From assembly GCA_021787655.1 (NCBI GenBank), contig JAJYLM010000098.1, positions 1 to 7,737 on the forward strand: a DNA stretch of 7,737 bases. Reading direction: 5' to 3'. The stretch's first letter is position 1; the number at the start of each line of letters is the position of its first letter. Below the pieces are notes generated by a model. That model ran no database searches, was not told where the DNA came from, and worked only from the letters and a program-made list of their open reading frames with translations. Below, one piece after another: positions 1-6,117 of the stretch. The translations under genes were made by a program, and so were the position numbers. Source of the stretch: a bacterium (lineage in GTDB: Bacteria; JAMCPX01).

Positions 1-2
1 TT

Positions 3-287
3 GAAGGGATTGCAATGTACGGGCGGGGCGATTACACGCACTCCGTTGAAAAGCTCATGGATATTACCATCAAAGTTCCGAAGGACAGGATACTGAAAAA
101 AGACCTGGTCACCATCCACCTGTACAGGGCTTGCGATTACATAGCACTCGGCGAGAACGTTGCAGCGAGGGGCGAGTTCATGGAACTTCTGAAGCTCGAC
201 AAAAATTACCGCATGAACCCGCGCTCCATGTCCCCCAGTATCCGCGCTGTCTTCGATGATGTGAAACGGCAGCAGCAGCCGCACTGA
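3..287 (+). CDS. C-terminal part of a TPR-like protein (5' end outside window)
   Basis: The reading frame is open from the first complete codon of the window, so this is the last 94 codons of a longer gene. The first ATG in the frame (position 15) lies inside a helical repeat and is probably not the start. The visible protein looks like paired amphipathic helices of the TPR type: GDYTHSVEKLMDI, then LYRACDYIALGENVAARGEF, then LLKLDKNYRMN. It ends with SPSIRAVFDDVKRQ, a tail I associate with bacterial TPR-containing envelope proteins in which a 'LDP...SP.v...F' pattern follows the last repeat. No catalytic motif is visible. The likely role is protein-protein interaction, but partner and location cannot be told without the N-terminus, where any signal peptide would be. 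It converges with the acyl-CoA synthetase gene across a repeat-bearing gap. The frame is well supported; the family call is an inference from the helix pattern. Confidence 0.6.
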   Translation, partial: EGIAMYGRGDYTHSVEKLMDITIKVPKDRILKKDLVTIHLYRACDYIALGENVAARGEFMELLKLDKNYRMNPRSMSPSIRAVFDDVKRQQQPH

Positions 288-305
288 ACAGACGAAAGAA
301 ATTCA

Positions 306-332
306 CTGACGGGGCTTACTCCCGTTAGAAAT
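306..332. repeat. Palindromic repeat, copy 1 (possible terminator hairpin)
   Basis: Bases 306-313 can pair with 321-328 (8 pairs, one of them G-T) around a 7-base loop, giving a GC-rich hairpin 18 bases past the stop of the TPR-like gene. The core ACGGGGCTTACTCCCG (309-324) recurs with one mismatch at 403-418. The right flank CCGTTAGAAAT (322-332) is an exact inverted match to 396-406. No T-run follows on the plus strand; on the minus strand a short T-rich stretch follows. It could therefore act as a weak or bidirectional terminator between two converging genes, or be a member of a dispersed REP-like repeat family. Confidence 0.5.
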
Positions 333-395
333 CCCCGCTGTTTTCAGATCGAAGACAGATCCGTTTTTGAAGAAAGGCTGTGGCAAAAACACTTC

Positions 396-418
396 ATTTC
401 TAACGGAGCTTACTCCCG
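396..418. repeat. Palindromic repeat, copy 2, overlapping the acyl-CoA synthetase stop
   Basis: ATTTCTAACGG (396-406) is the exact reverse complement of 322-332, and ACGGAGCTTACTCCCG (403-418) is a direct repeat of 309-324 with one mismatch. The synthetase stop codon (410-412 on the minus strand) lies inside the repeat, so its last codons are written in repeat sequence. The local hairpin here is weak (GGAG/CTCC, 4 pairs). Copy 1 keeps the right arm of the presumed palindrome and copy 2 keeps the left arm. Confidence 0.5.
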
Positions 419-2434
419 GGATTCCTGGGGTTTGTTGAACATGGATTCGATGGTGTCCTTGTACCGCTCGTTGATGATCCTCCGCTTTAATTTCAGCGTC
501 GGTGTGAGCTCACCCGTTTCAACGGTAAACGGCGTATCGATCAGTGTGTAGTACTTGATCTGTTCATAGCGAGCCAGGTTTTCGTTGATCTCGTCAACTT
601 GTTTCTTGATGGCCTCCTGGACCTTCGGCTGCGCCATCAGTTCCTTGTCTCCGGATGCCTTGATCGCATTGTCCTTGGCAAACAGTTTGAGTTCCTTGAA
701 ATCCGGAACGATGAGCGCTGCTATATACTTTTTCCCGTCCCCGACCAGACATGCCTGGTCGATGTAGGACTTCGCGATGAGCGACAGCTCGATCGGGTGC
801 GGAGCTATGTTCTTTCCGCCCGAGGTGACAAAGAGTTCCTTCTTCCTGTCCGTGATGCTGAGAAAGCCTTCCTTGTCGAATTCGCCGATGTCGCCGGTCT
901 TGAACCAGCCATCCTCGGTGAATGTCTCTTTGGTCGCTTCAGGCATGTTCCAGTAACCCTTGAAGATCTGCGGACCCTTCGCGAGAATCTCTCCATCCTC
1001 GGCTATCTTCTCCTCAGTCCAGATGACCGGCCTGCCGACGGTGCCCGGCTTTATCTGCAGCCGGTGTGCCACGGTGGTGTAGGCGAGGGAAAGCTTGAGC
1101 GCGCGCACGGGATGGGTGAAGGGAGATTTGCCCTTTGCCTGCTGGGTAATCATAAGGTCCACGGTCCACTCCACCATCTTTTTCTTGAACCACTTCAGGT
1201 GATCGACATCGACGTCCCTGAACTCGGGCTCGTTGAAATTGATGACCGGTGCTGTTTCCGTAAGTCCGTAGCCTTCATTGAGCTGGATGCCGAGCGAACG
1301 TATGAACACGCAGACCTCTTTGGACAGTTTTCCGCCGCCCGAGACTGCGAGGACCAGACGTTCCATGCCGGCACGCTGTTTTATTTTGTTGAACAGAAGG
1401 TTGTTCGCGAGGGAAAACTGGATAAGATCGAACTGGGGCAGGCGTGTTCCGGTTGCCATGCTGTTCGTGAACTTCTCACCCTGGCGCATTGACCAGTCGA
1501 ACAGCTTCCTGCTGAACGTGTCAGCGCGTGAAAAGTAAGAGCGCACCATGTCATAGGTCTTTTCATAGAACCTCGGTATGCTGACCACGACATTGGGACG
1601 AAGTTCGAGCATATCTTTCTGAATGGTATTGAAGCTTTCGGCAAAGGCGAGGATACCCCCGAGTTTCAGTCCCCCGACATGGTAGTCTGCTGTCCTGCCC
1701 ATGACGTGGCACAGCGGAAGGTGGACGAGGCTCAACAGATGAAGATCCAGGTCTTTGACCCGTTTCAGGAGGGTTGAATTCGAACTCTGATGAACGTTTG
1801 CGATCCAGTTTGCCTGCGTCAGGATTGCACCTTTCTGTCTTCCCGTGGTACCCGAGGTATAGATGATCGATGCAACGTCTTCCGGTTTTGCTGACTGTAT
1901 GCCTTTTTCAACGGCTTTTCTGCTGCCCTTGTTCCTGCCTGTCCCCATAGCCTCGGTAAAGGTGTAGACCCCGCCGGGCTTTTTCCCCTTCCAGCTTCCC
2001 ATGGTTATGATGGCTTTTATTCCGGACATGCCGCCCATGGCACCCAGCGCCATCTCTGCCTTTTCCTGGGTGGATGCGATGAGAAACTTCGAACCGCTGT
2101 CCTTCAGCATAAACGCAAGTTCGTCTTTGCTCAGGGTCGGGTAGAGAGGGACCTCGATGGCGCCGCATGCCTGGATAGCCTGATCGGCGATGATCCACCG
2201 GGGCCTGCTTTCCGAGAATATTGCCACCCTGTCACCCCTGTTCAGGCCGAACACCAGTAATCCTGCCGCGAGATCCAGCACTTCGTCCTGTGCCTCTTTC
2301 CAGGTGATGGAACGCCATGCTGCTGCAGGGTCGCCCTGCTTGTCGAATTTACCCATAAGAAAGACATACTTGTCTGCGTAGCGCCCGGCCTGGTTGTGAA
2401 ACATACCGCACAACGTGTCATTACTGTAAGCCAT
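410..2434 (-). CDS. Long-chain fatty acyl-CoA synthetase (AMP-forming, FAA1/FadD15 type)
   Basis: Activates long-chain fatty acids to acyl-CoA through an acyl-adenylate, for beta-oxidation or lipid synthesis; typically a peripheral membrane or cytoplasmic enzyme. The 674-residue product shows the adenylate-forming motifs in order: the phosphate loop YTSGTTGRQKG (192-202), HLPLCHVMGRT (238-248), NEGYGLTETAP (386-396), DGWFKTGD (508-515), and TDRKKELFVTSGGKNIAP (528-545). The C-terminal GELTPTLKLKRR (641-652) has the probable catalytic lysine at K648. The start is supported by AAAGGAG six bases upstream (2441-2447) and a promoter just beyond. Family members are usually about 600 residues; much of the excess is an apparent insertion at about 403-461, between the GLTETAP motif and KPGTVGRP. 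Divergent from the SDR gene and alone in its transcription unit here. The family is certain; chain-length preference cannot be read from sequence. Confidence 0.95.
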   Translation of the reverse strand: MAYSNDTLCGMFHNQAGRYADKYVFLMGKFDKQGDPAAAWRSITWKEAQDEVLDLAAGLLVFGLNRGDRVAIFSESRPRWIIADQAIQACGAIEVPLYPTLSKDELAFMLKDSGSKFLIASTQEKAEMALGAMGGMSGIKAIITMGSWKGKKPGGVYTFTEAMGTGRNKGSRKAVEKGIQSAKPEDVASIIYTSGTTGRQKGAILTQANWIANVHQSSNSTLLKRVKDLDLHLLSLVHLPLCHVMGRTADYHVGGLKLGGILAFAESFNTIQKDMLELRPNVVVSIPRFYEKTYDMVRSYFSRADTFSRKLFDWSMRQGEKFTNSMATGTRLPQFDLIQFSLANNLLFNKIKQRAGMERLVLAVSGGGKLSKEVCVFIRSLGIQLNEGYGLTETAPVINFNEPEFRDVDVDHLKWFKKKMVEWTVDLMITQQAKGKSPFTHPVRALKLSLAYTTVAHRLQIKPGTVGRPVIWTEEKIAEDGEILAKGPQIFKGYWNMPEATKETFTEDGWFKTGDIGEFDKEGFLSITDRKKELFVTSGGKNIAPHPIELSLIAKSYIDQACLVGDGKKYIAALIVPDFKELKLFAKDNAIKASGDKELMAQPKVQEAIKKQVDEINENLARYEQIKYYTLIDTPFTVETGELTPTLKLKRRIINERYKDTIESMFNKPQESRE

Positions 2435-2440
2435 AGAACA

Positions 2441-2447
2441 CTCCTTT
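2441..2447 (-). promoter_or_regulatory. Ribosome binding site of the acyl-CoA synthetase gene
   Basis: AAAGGAG on the minus strand with six bases to the ATG at 2434. This fixes the start, and the protein then begins with the MAYSNDTL sequence expected ahead of the first conserved block. Confidence 0.75.
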
Positions 2448-2454
2448 GTAATTT

Positions 2455-2483
2455 TTTATACCGTATCGCCCGGGGATTGTAAA
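2455..2483 (-). promoter_or_regulatory. Proximal sigma70-like promoter for the acyl-CoA synthetase
   Basis: On the minus strand, TTTACA (2478-2483) as -35 and TATAAA (2455-2460) as -10 are separated by exactly 17 bases; each hexamer matches consensus at five of six positions. Transcription would start near 2448, just ahead of the ribosome binding site, giving a leader of about 14 bases. This is a pattern match only. Confidence 0.55.
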
Positions 2484-2552
2484 TCACCCGTTTGGAACAT
2501 CGAAGAACATATTCGGGTTTGACACATCTTTCTCAATCGGCACGGATACGAA

Positions 2553-2579
2553 AGTATAGTGATCCTCAGCAGCTGTCAA
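2553..2579 (-). promoter_or_regulatory. Possible distal promoter for the acyl-CoA synthetase
   Basis: On the minus strand, a perfect TTGACA (2574-2579) and TATACT (2553-2558, five of six) are separated by 15 bases, which is shorter than the usual 16-18. It would give a leader of about 110 bases. It lies close to the start of the divergent SDR gene, so transcription of the two could interfere. Confidence 0.35.
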
Positions 2580-2625
2580 GTTTACCTGCCGAGTCTGCCG
2601 GTTGCGATCACGGTACGGGTGGTGT

Positions 2626-3618
2626 ATGAAAAAGGTTATGGAAGTATTGATAACAGGGGCTGCGGGATTTCTTGGTACCAATATCGTCCACGCCTGTCTC
2701 GACAGGGGATGGAAGGTCAGGGCATTTACCCTCCGGGGCACGCCCGTCGATTTTATCCGGCACCGTAATGTCGAAATCCTGTTCGGCGATGTCGCCGATG
2801 CTGCGGCCGTCAGAAATGCCATGAACGGCGCTGATGCAGTGATCCACTGTGCAGGTGATACGAGCTTCTGGAAGAAGCAGTTCGAACGGCAGCGAAAGAC
2901 CAATGTCGACGGTGTCCGTACTGTGTTCCAGGCTGCACTGGGACTGCATATACGGAAAATTGTCCACACGAGCACGGTCGATGCGTTCGGGTACAACCCC
3001 GCCGGTTTTGCCGATGAAAACTGGTCCGAATATAACTATGCGGGCTGGGGGTATAATTATGCGGATACGAAACGGGAGGGGCAGGCGATCGCACTGTCCT
3101 ATGTCCGGAAGGGGCTCGACGTCGTCATCATCAATCCCGGCAGTATGATCGGGCCGTTCGATCACACCCTGCAGTTCGGACGGCTGTTCAAGGACATCAG
3201 GGACGGTAAAATCCCGGCGATGCTGCCCGGCGGAGCGCCGTGGGCGCATGTCCGGGAGGTGGCCGGGGCGCATGTGACAGCACTGGAAAAGGGCAGGACA
3301 GGGCAGCTCTATATCTGCGCCGGTGTGCATGAAACGTATGCAGCAGTGTTCGGAGCGATCGCGCGGTCTCTGGGAGTGAAGCCGCCGCGCTTTACCATGC
3401 CTCCGTGGATGACTGTCGGGTATGGCTATTGTATGGAATTTTTGTCCGGCTTTACCGGCAAAAAACCGGACCTTAACCCCGGGCAGGCCCGGTACATGTC
3501 CGTATTCCCGAAGTACGATTCTTCCAAAGCAGCGCGGGAACTGGGTTTTGTCTCATTGCCGCTGGCCACGATGGTCGAAGATGCCCGCGACTGGTACCGG
3601 CAGAACGGATTTTTGTAA
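2626..3618 (+). CDS. NAD(P)-dependent epimerase/dehydratase-type extended SDR
   Basis: A 330-residue extended short-chain dehydrogenase/reductase. The N-terminal Rossmann fold is marked by VLITGAAGFLG (7-17; GxxGxxG at G11, G14, G17). D55 in the GDV segment and the following DAVIHCAG are typical of the fold. HTSTVDAFG (114-122) supplies the Ser/Thr of the active site, and Y145/K149 in YNYADTK form the catalytic YxxxK. INPGSMIGPFD (169-179) and the C-terminal SSKAARELGF resemble dihydroflavonol-4-reductase-like and HpnA-like proteins, so a ketone/aldehyde reductase, sterol-dehydrogenase-like or nucleotide-sugar role is possible; the substrate is not visible. I chose ATG 2626 because it places MKKVMEVLITG as a normal short N-terminus. 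GGGTGG lies 3 bases upstream, which is a poor spacing. ATG 2638 and TTG 2602 remain possible. It is divergent from the acyl-CoA synthetase, which loosely suggests lipid metabolism, and ends 3 bp from ftsX. Confidence 0.85.
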   Translation: MKKVMEVLITGAAGFLGTNIVHACLDRGWKVRAFTLRGTPVDFIRHRNVEILFGDVADAAAVRNAMNGADAVIHCAGDTSFWKKQFERQRKTNVDGVRTVFQAALGLHIRKIVHTSTVDAFGYNPAGFADENWSEYNYAGWGYNYADTKREGQAIALSYVRKGLDVVIINPGSMIGPFDHTLQFGRLFKDIRDGKIPAMLPGGAPWAHVREVAGAHVTALEKGRTGQLYICAGVHETYAAVFGAIARSLGVKPPRFTMPPWMTVGYGYCMEFLSGFTGKKPDLNPGQARYMSVFPKYDSSKAARELGFVSLPLATMVEDARDWYRQNGFL

Positions 3619-3621
3619 GGG

Positions 3622-4530
3622 TCAATAGTTCCGCCGGATGAATTTTCCCGTGGATATGACAGAACCGGCTATTCCCAGCAGGGCGCTGCAGACGAAAATG
3701 ATGACGATCGCACGCGCCGGGAGAAAGTCGAAGTTCAGGTTGATGAACAGCGACCCGAGGGTACTGTGCAGACGGTAGAGGAAAAACCTGTAGACCATGT
3801 ACAGGAAGACAAGGGAAATCCCGGTGCCGCACAGCACCTGAACCATTCCCTCGAGCATAAAGGGGATTTCTATGAACAGGTTGGTGGCGCCGACCAGTTG
3901 CATGATCTCGATCTCGTCTTTCCGTGAGAAAATGGATATGCGGATCGTATTCGAAACGATGATGAATATGGCAAATAGCATAAACCCGCCGATACCGATG
4001 CCCAGCATCTTGACCAGGACAAGGATGCCGGAAACCTTTTGCGCTATTTGTGCGCCGTATTGAACCTCGGCAACGCCGGGAACGTGCCTGACGGCCGCTG
4101 CCACCTGATCCAGGGAGTTGTCGGTCAGGACCTTCCCCTGTACCGTGATGACGAAATACGCAGGCAGGACATCGGCGGTCACGCCGCTCAGGATGCCAGC
4201 CTGTCCCTTCAGTTCGTTCCTGAACTCGCGCAGGGCGTCCTCGCTGGAATAATACCGCAGTGTTTTTACCCCGGCGGTGTTCCTGATGCTGTTTTCAGCG
4301 GAGGTCAGCGCGTTCCCCGTGGTACCATTCTGCAGGTATGCGATGATGCGTATCCGGCCTTTCCATTCTCCGAGGGCGGAGTTGACGTTGTTGTAGATAA
4401 TGAAAAAGATGTTCAGGATAAAAAATGCCACCGCGATGGTGATGACGGTCACGGTGTTCAGGTACAGGTTGGACCGGATCCCTTTCAGGGTCGTTGCTAT
4501 GAAGTATACTGTCCGTTCGATCGGTTTCAT
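3622..4530 (-). CDS. ftsX: Cell division protein FtsX
   Basis: Integral membrane subunit of the FtsEX complex, which uses ATP hydrolysis by FtsE to switch on septal peptidoglycan hydrolases through an extracellular loop. The 302-residue length is normal. A short basic N-terminus precedes TM1 (about 26-47). A large extracytoplasmic domain (about 48-170) contains the ECD-like segment YYSSEDALREFRNELKG. TM2 (about 171-194) is followed by the conserved cytoplasmic SRKDEIEIMQLVGAT (202-216), then TM3 (about 226-250) and TM4 (about 272-293). The start follows ftsE by 21 bp and has GGAG 11 bases upstream, slightly long. It is the last gene of the operon. The murein hydrolase or EnvC/PcsB-type partner often found next to ftsEX is not in this window. 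The gene ends 3 bp from the converging SDR gene, so its transcripts probably run into antisense. Confidence 0.93.
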   Translation of the reverse strand: MKPIERTVYFIATTLKGIRSNLYLNTVTVITIAVAFFILNIFFIIYNNVNSALGEWKGRIRIIAYLQNGTTGNALTSAENSIRNTAGVKTLRYYSSEDALREFRNELKGQAGILSGVTADVLPAYFVITVQGKVLTDNSLDQVAAAVRHVPGVAEVQYGAQIAQKVSGILVLVKMLGIGIGGFMLFAIFIIVSNTIRISIFSRKDEIEIMQLVGATNLFIEIPFMLEGMVQVLCGTGISLVFLYMVYRFFLYRLHSTLGSLFINLNFDFLPARAIVIIFVCSALLGIAGSVISTGKFIRRNY

Positions 4531-4551
4531 CTGCCCGCAGTCTCCATGTCC

Positions 4552-5208
4552 CTATTTTTGCGTAAGGCGTCCATGCTCGAGGGCGATGATGCGTTTGTTG
4601 TAGGTCGTCATCAGGCCCTTGTCGTGGGTCGCCACGACGACGGTCGTACCGCGTATGTTGATCTCCTCGAACAGCTTCATGATATCGTTCGTCAGGTCAG
4701 GATCAAGATTGCCCGTCGGTTCGTCGGCAAGCAGGATCGCAGGCTCGTTCACGAGCGCCCGTGCAATGGACACCCGCTGCTGCTCACCGCCGGACAGGCG
4801 CAGGGGATAGGCATTGAGCTTGTGCTGGAGCCCGATCATCTTGAGTATTTCCCAGACCTTTTTCTTGATCTCTTTTTTTGACATGCCCAGCACTGCAAGG
4901 GTGAGTGCGACATTGTCGAAAACGGTCCTGTCAGGAAGGAGTTTGAAGTCCTGGAACACGACGCCGATGTTCCTCCTGAGGTAGGGGATTGCCGATCTCT
5001 TCAGACGGGTGATGTTGTAGCCGTCGATGATGATCTGCCCCTTGGTCGGCGGTTCTGCAAGAAACATCAGCTTCAGCAGGGTCGTTTTGCCTGCCCCGCT
5101 CGGTCCCGTGACAAACACGAATTCTCCCTTTTCTATCTGGACACTGATGTCTTCCAGCGCAGCATTGCCCTTCGTATAGTGCTTGAATATGTGGAAGAGC
5201 TGGATCAT
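4552..5208 (-). CDS. ftsE: Cell division ATP-binding protein FtsE
   Basis: Cytoplasmic ABC-type ATPase that pairs with FtsX at the divisome. The 218-residue length is typical. All ABC motifs are present: Walker A GPSGAGKT (35-42), Q-loop Q86 in VFQDFKLLPDRTVFDN, signature LSGGEQQ (138-144), Walker B ILLADE (158-163) followed by PTGNLDP, and H-loop H195 in ATHD. The VFQDFKLL.DRTV segment is characteristic of FtsE and separates it from LolD/MacB-type relatives. The start (MIQLFHIFKHY) has only a weak ribosome binding site and lies 10 bp after the upstream stop, so translation is probably coupled. ftsX follows at once, confirming the assignment. Confidence 0.95.
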   Translation of the reverse strand: MIQLFHIFKHYTKGNAALEDISVQIEKGEFVFVTGPSGAGKTTLLKLMFLAEPPTKGQIIIDGYNITRLKRSAIPYLRRNIGVVFQDFKLLPDRTVFDNVALTLAVLGMSKKEIKKKVWEILKMIGLQHKLNAYPLRLSGGEQQRVSIARALVNEPAILLADEPTGNLDPDLTNDIMKLFEEINIRGTTVVVATHDKGLMTTYNKRIIALEHGRLTQK

Positions 5209-5218
5209 GATGTCCGGT

Positions 5219-5629
5219 TCATTTGTCTTCGGTGGTCTCGACCAGGTAATCCAGGATAACCTCGTCGAGGTTTTTCGTTTCCTGATCGAGGTTCAGAGCC
5301 CCTTCTTCCTGCCTGGTCTGGGGTTTCGCTTCCTGCTGTTTTGCCGGCTGGTTCTTTGAAAGTTCCTGGACAAGCGCATGCGAATCATAGGCGCCGTCCC
5401 GCAATTCCATGACCATCTTCTTGTGCTGGTCCTTCATGATGTCGCCGATGATCTTGTCGAGGTCATTGATCTTGATAATGTCCATGTACCCCGTTTTTTT
5501 CGTTGCTATGATATTGCCGCCGATGAACAGGTGGGTGATGATGAACGGGTTGTCTTTTCCGCTGTCCTCGGTCTGAACATGGAAGGTGATACCTTTGTGG
5601 ATGATGTTGTGGTTGTAACCAAGGAGCAT
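5219..5629 (-). CDS. Small conserved protein of unknown function (YNHNI/FHVQTED type)
   Basis: I do not know a function. The 136-residue product has three parts. Residues 4-80 form a compact, probably beta-rich domain with the striking segments GYNHNIIHKGITFHVQTED (4-22) and NPFIITHLFIGGNIIATKKTGY (27-48), ending in a helix MKDQHKKMVMELRDG (65-79). From memory, similar proteins occur in Deltaproteobacteria and related lineages and are annotated as hypothetical; this needs a search. Residues 92-114 are a Gln/Glu/Lys/Pro-rich linker, probably disordered. Residues 115-136 form an acidic amphipathic tail, LDQETKNLDEVILDYLVE, which could be a docking helix. There is no signal peptide, membrane segment or cysteine, so it should be cytoplasmic. 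It lies between the MauE-like gene (4 bp) and ftsE (10 bp), placing it beside FtsE in the cell-division part of the operon. Confidence 0.8.
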   Translation of the reverse strand: MLLGYNHNIIHKGITFHVQTEDSGKDNPFIITHLFIGGNIIATKKTGYMDIIKINDLDKIIGDIMKDQHKKMVMELRDGAYDSHALVQELSKNQPAKQQEAKPQTRQEEGALNLDQETKNLDEVILDYLVETTEDK

Positions 5630-5633
5630 GCTG

Positions 5634-6116
5634 TTACTTGCTTCCTGCCTCCAGGTAGTTGTCGATACTCAGCAGGAAATCCCTGGTGAACACCAGGAAG
5701 ATCGCAGCGATCAGGAAGAAGGTGTCCCTGAACAGGATCTCGGAACCGACTTTCTCGTTCATACCGAAGATGTCGAAACAGCCGCACTCCATGGAAACAC
5801 CCCGGTGAATGTTGATGGCGATCGCGATGATGAACGACACAAGCATGAGGCTTATCGAGAGTGATGCCCCCCTGGTTCCGAAGCCGGTTATCAGCATGAC
5901 ACCGGAGATCATCTCAGCCCACGGCAGGACCTCGGCGAATACCTTGGCAAGACCGATGGGAAGGATGTTGAAATTGATGACGGTCGATATGAGCACGTCC
6001 GGGTGCAGCAGTTTACCGTATGCTGCCACGACAAATACGATTCCGATGACCACCCTGAGCACCAGGATCATGACGGGCCATGCCATCGCAAAGTTGATTC
6101 TGCATTTTTTTTCCAT
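5634..6116 (-). CDS. MauE/DoxX-family redox-associated membrane protein
   Basis: A 160-residue four-helix membrane protein of the DoxX/MauE superfamily, whose characterised members act in thiol or disulfide redox or in maturation of periplasmic enzymes. TM1 is at about 14-33, followed by the family-typical AYGKLLHPD (32-40). TM2 (about 55-78) contains EVLPWAEMISGVMLITG, again typical. TM3 is at about 86-103 and TM4 at about 131-146. The loop between TM3 and TM4 carries ECGCF (C111, C113), matching the CGCFG signature of MauE-like proteins. With an inside basic N-terminus this loop is predicted outside the cytoplasm. I place the start at 6116, because AGGAG (6124-6128) sits seven bases upstream; the 13-codon in-frame extension lies inside the rhodanese gene. 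The gap to the rhodanese stop is 1 bp. Its partner is probably the rhodanese; the electron or thiol donor is unknown. Confidence 0.85.
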   Translation of the reverse strand: MEKKCRINFAMAWPVMILVLRVVIGIVFVVAAYGKLLHPDVLISTVINFNILPIGLAKVFAEVLPWAEMISGVMLITGFGTRGASLSISLMLVSFIIAIAINIHRGVSMECGCFDIFGMNEKVGSEILFRDTFFLIAAIFLVFTRDFLLSIDNYLEAGSK

Positions 6117-6117
6117 C

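Noticed and set aside
599..1492. A 297-codon plus-strand open frame
   Set aside because: It lies fully antisense to the acyl-CoA synthetase, whose motifs are unmistakable. Its protein has no recognisable domain and an Arg/Leu/Asp-rich composition typical of GC-rich antisense frames.
2602..2625. TTG start for the SDR, eight codons upstream
   Set aside because: No ribosome binding site precedes it, and it would add RSRYGWC ahead of a normal SDR N-terminus.
2608..3330. A 240-codon minus-strand open frame
   Set aside because: It is antisense to the SDR, which has an intact Rossmann motif and YxxxK active site.
3446..3458. CCGG-CTTTA-CCGG hairpin near an A-tract
   Set aside because: It lies inside the SDR coding sequence (SGFTGK). 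No T-run follows on either strand in the right place, so it is not a convincing terminator.
4039..4881. A 280-codon plus-strand open frame
   Set aside because: It is antisense across the ftsX/ftsE junction, with no motifs and no ribosome binding site of note.
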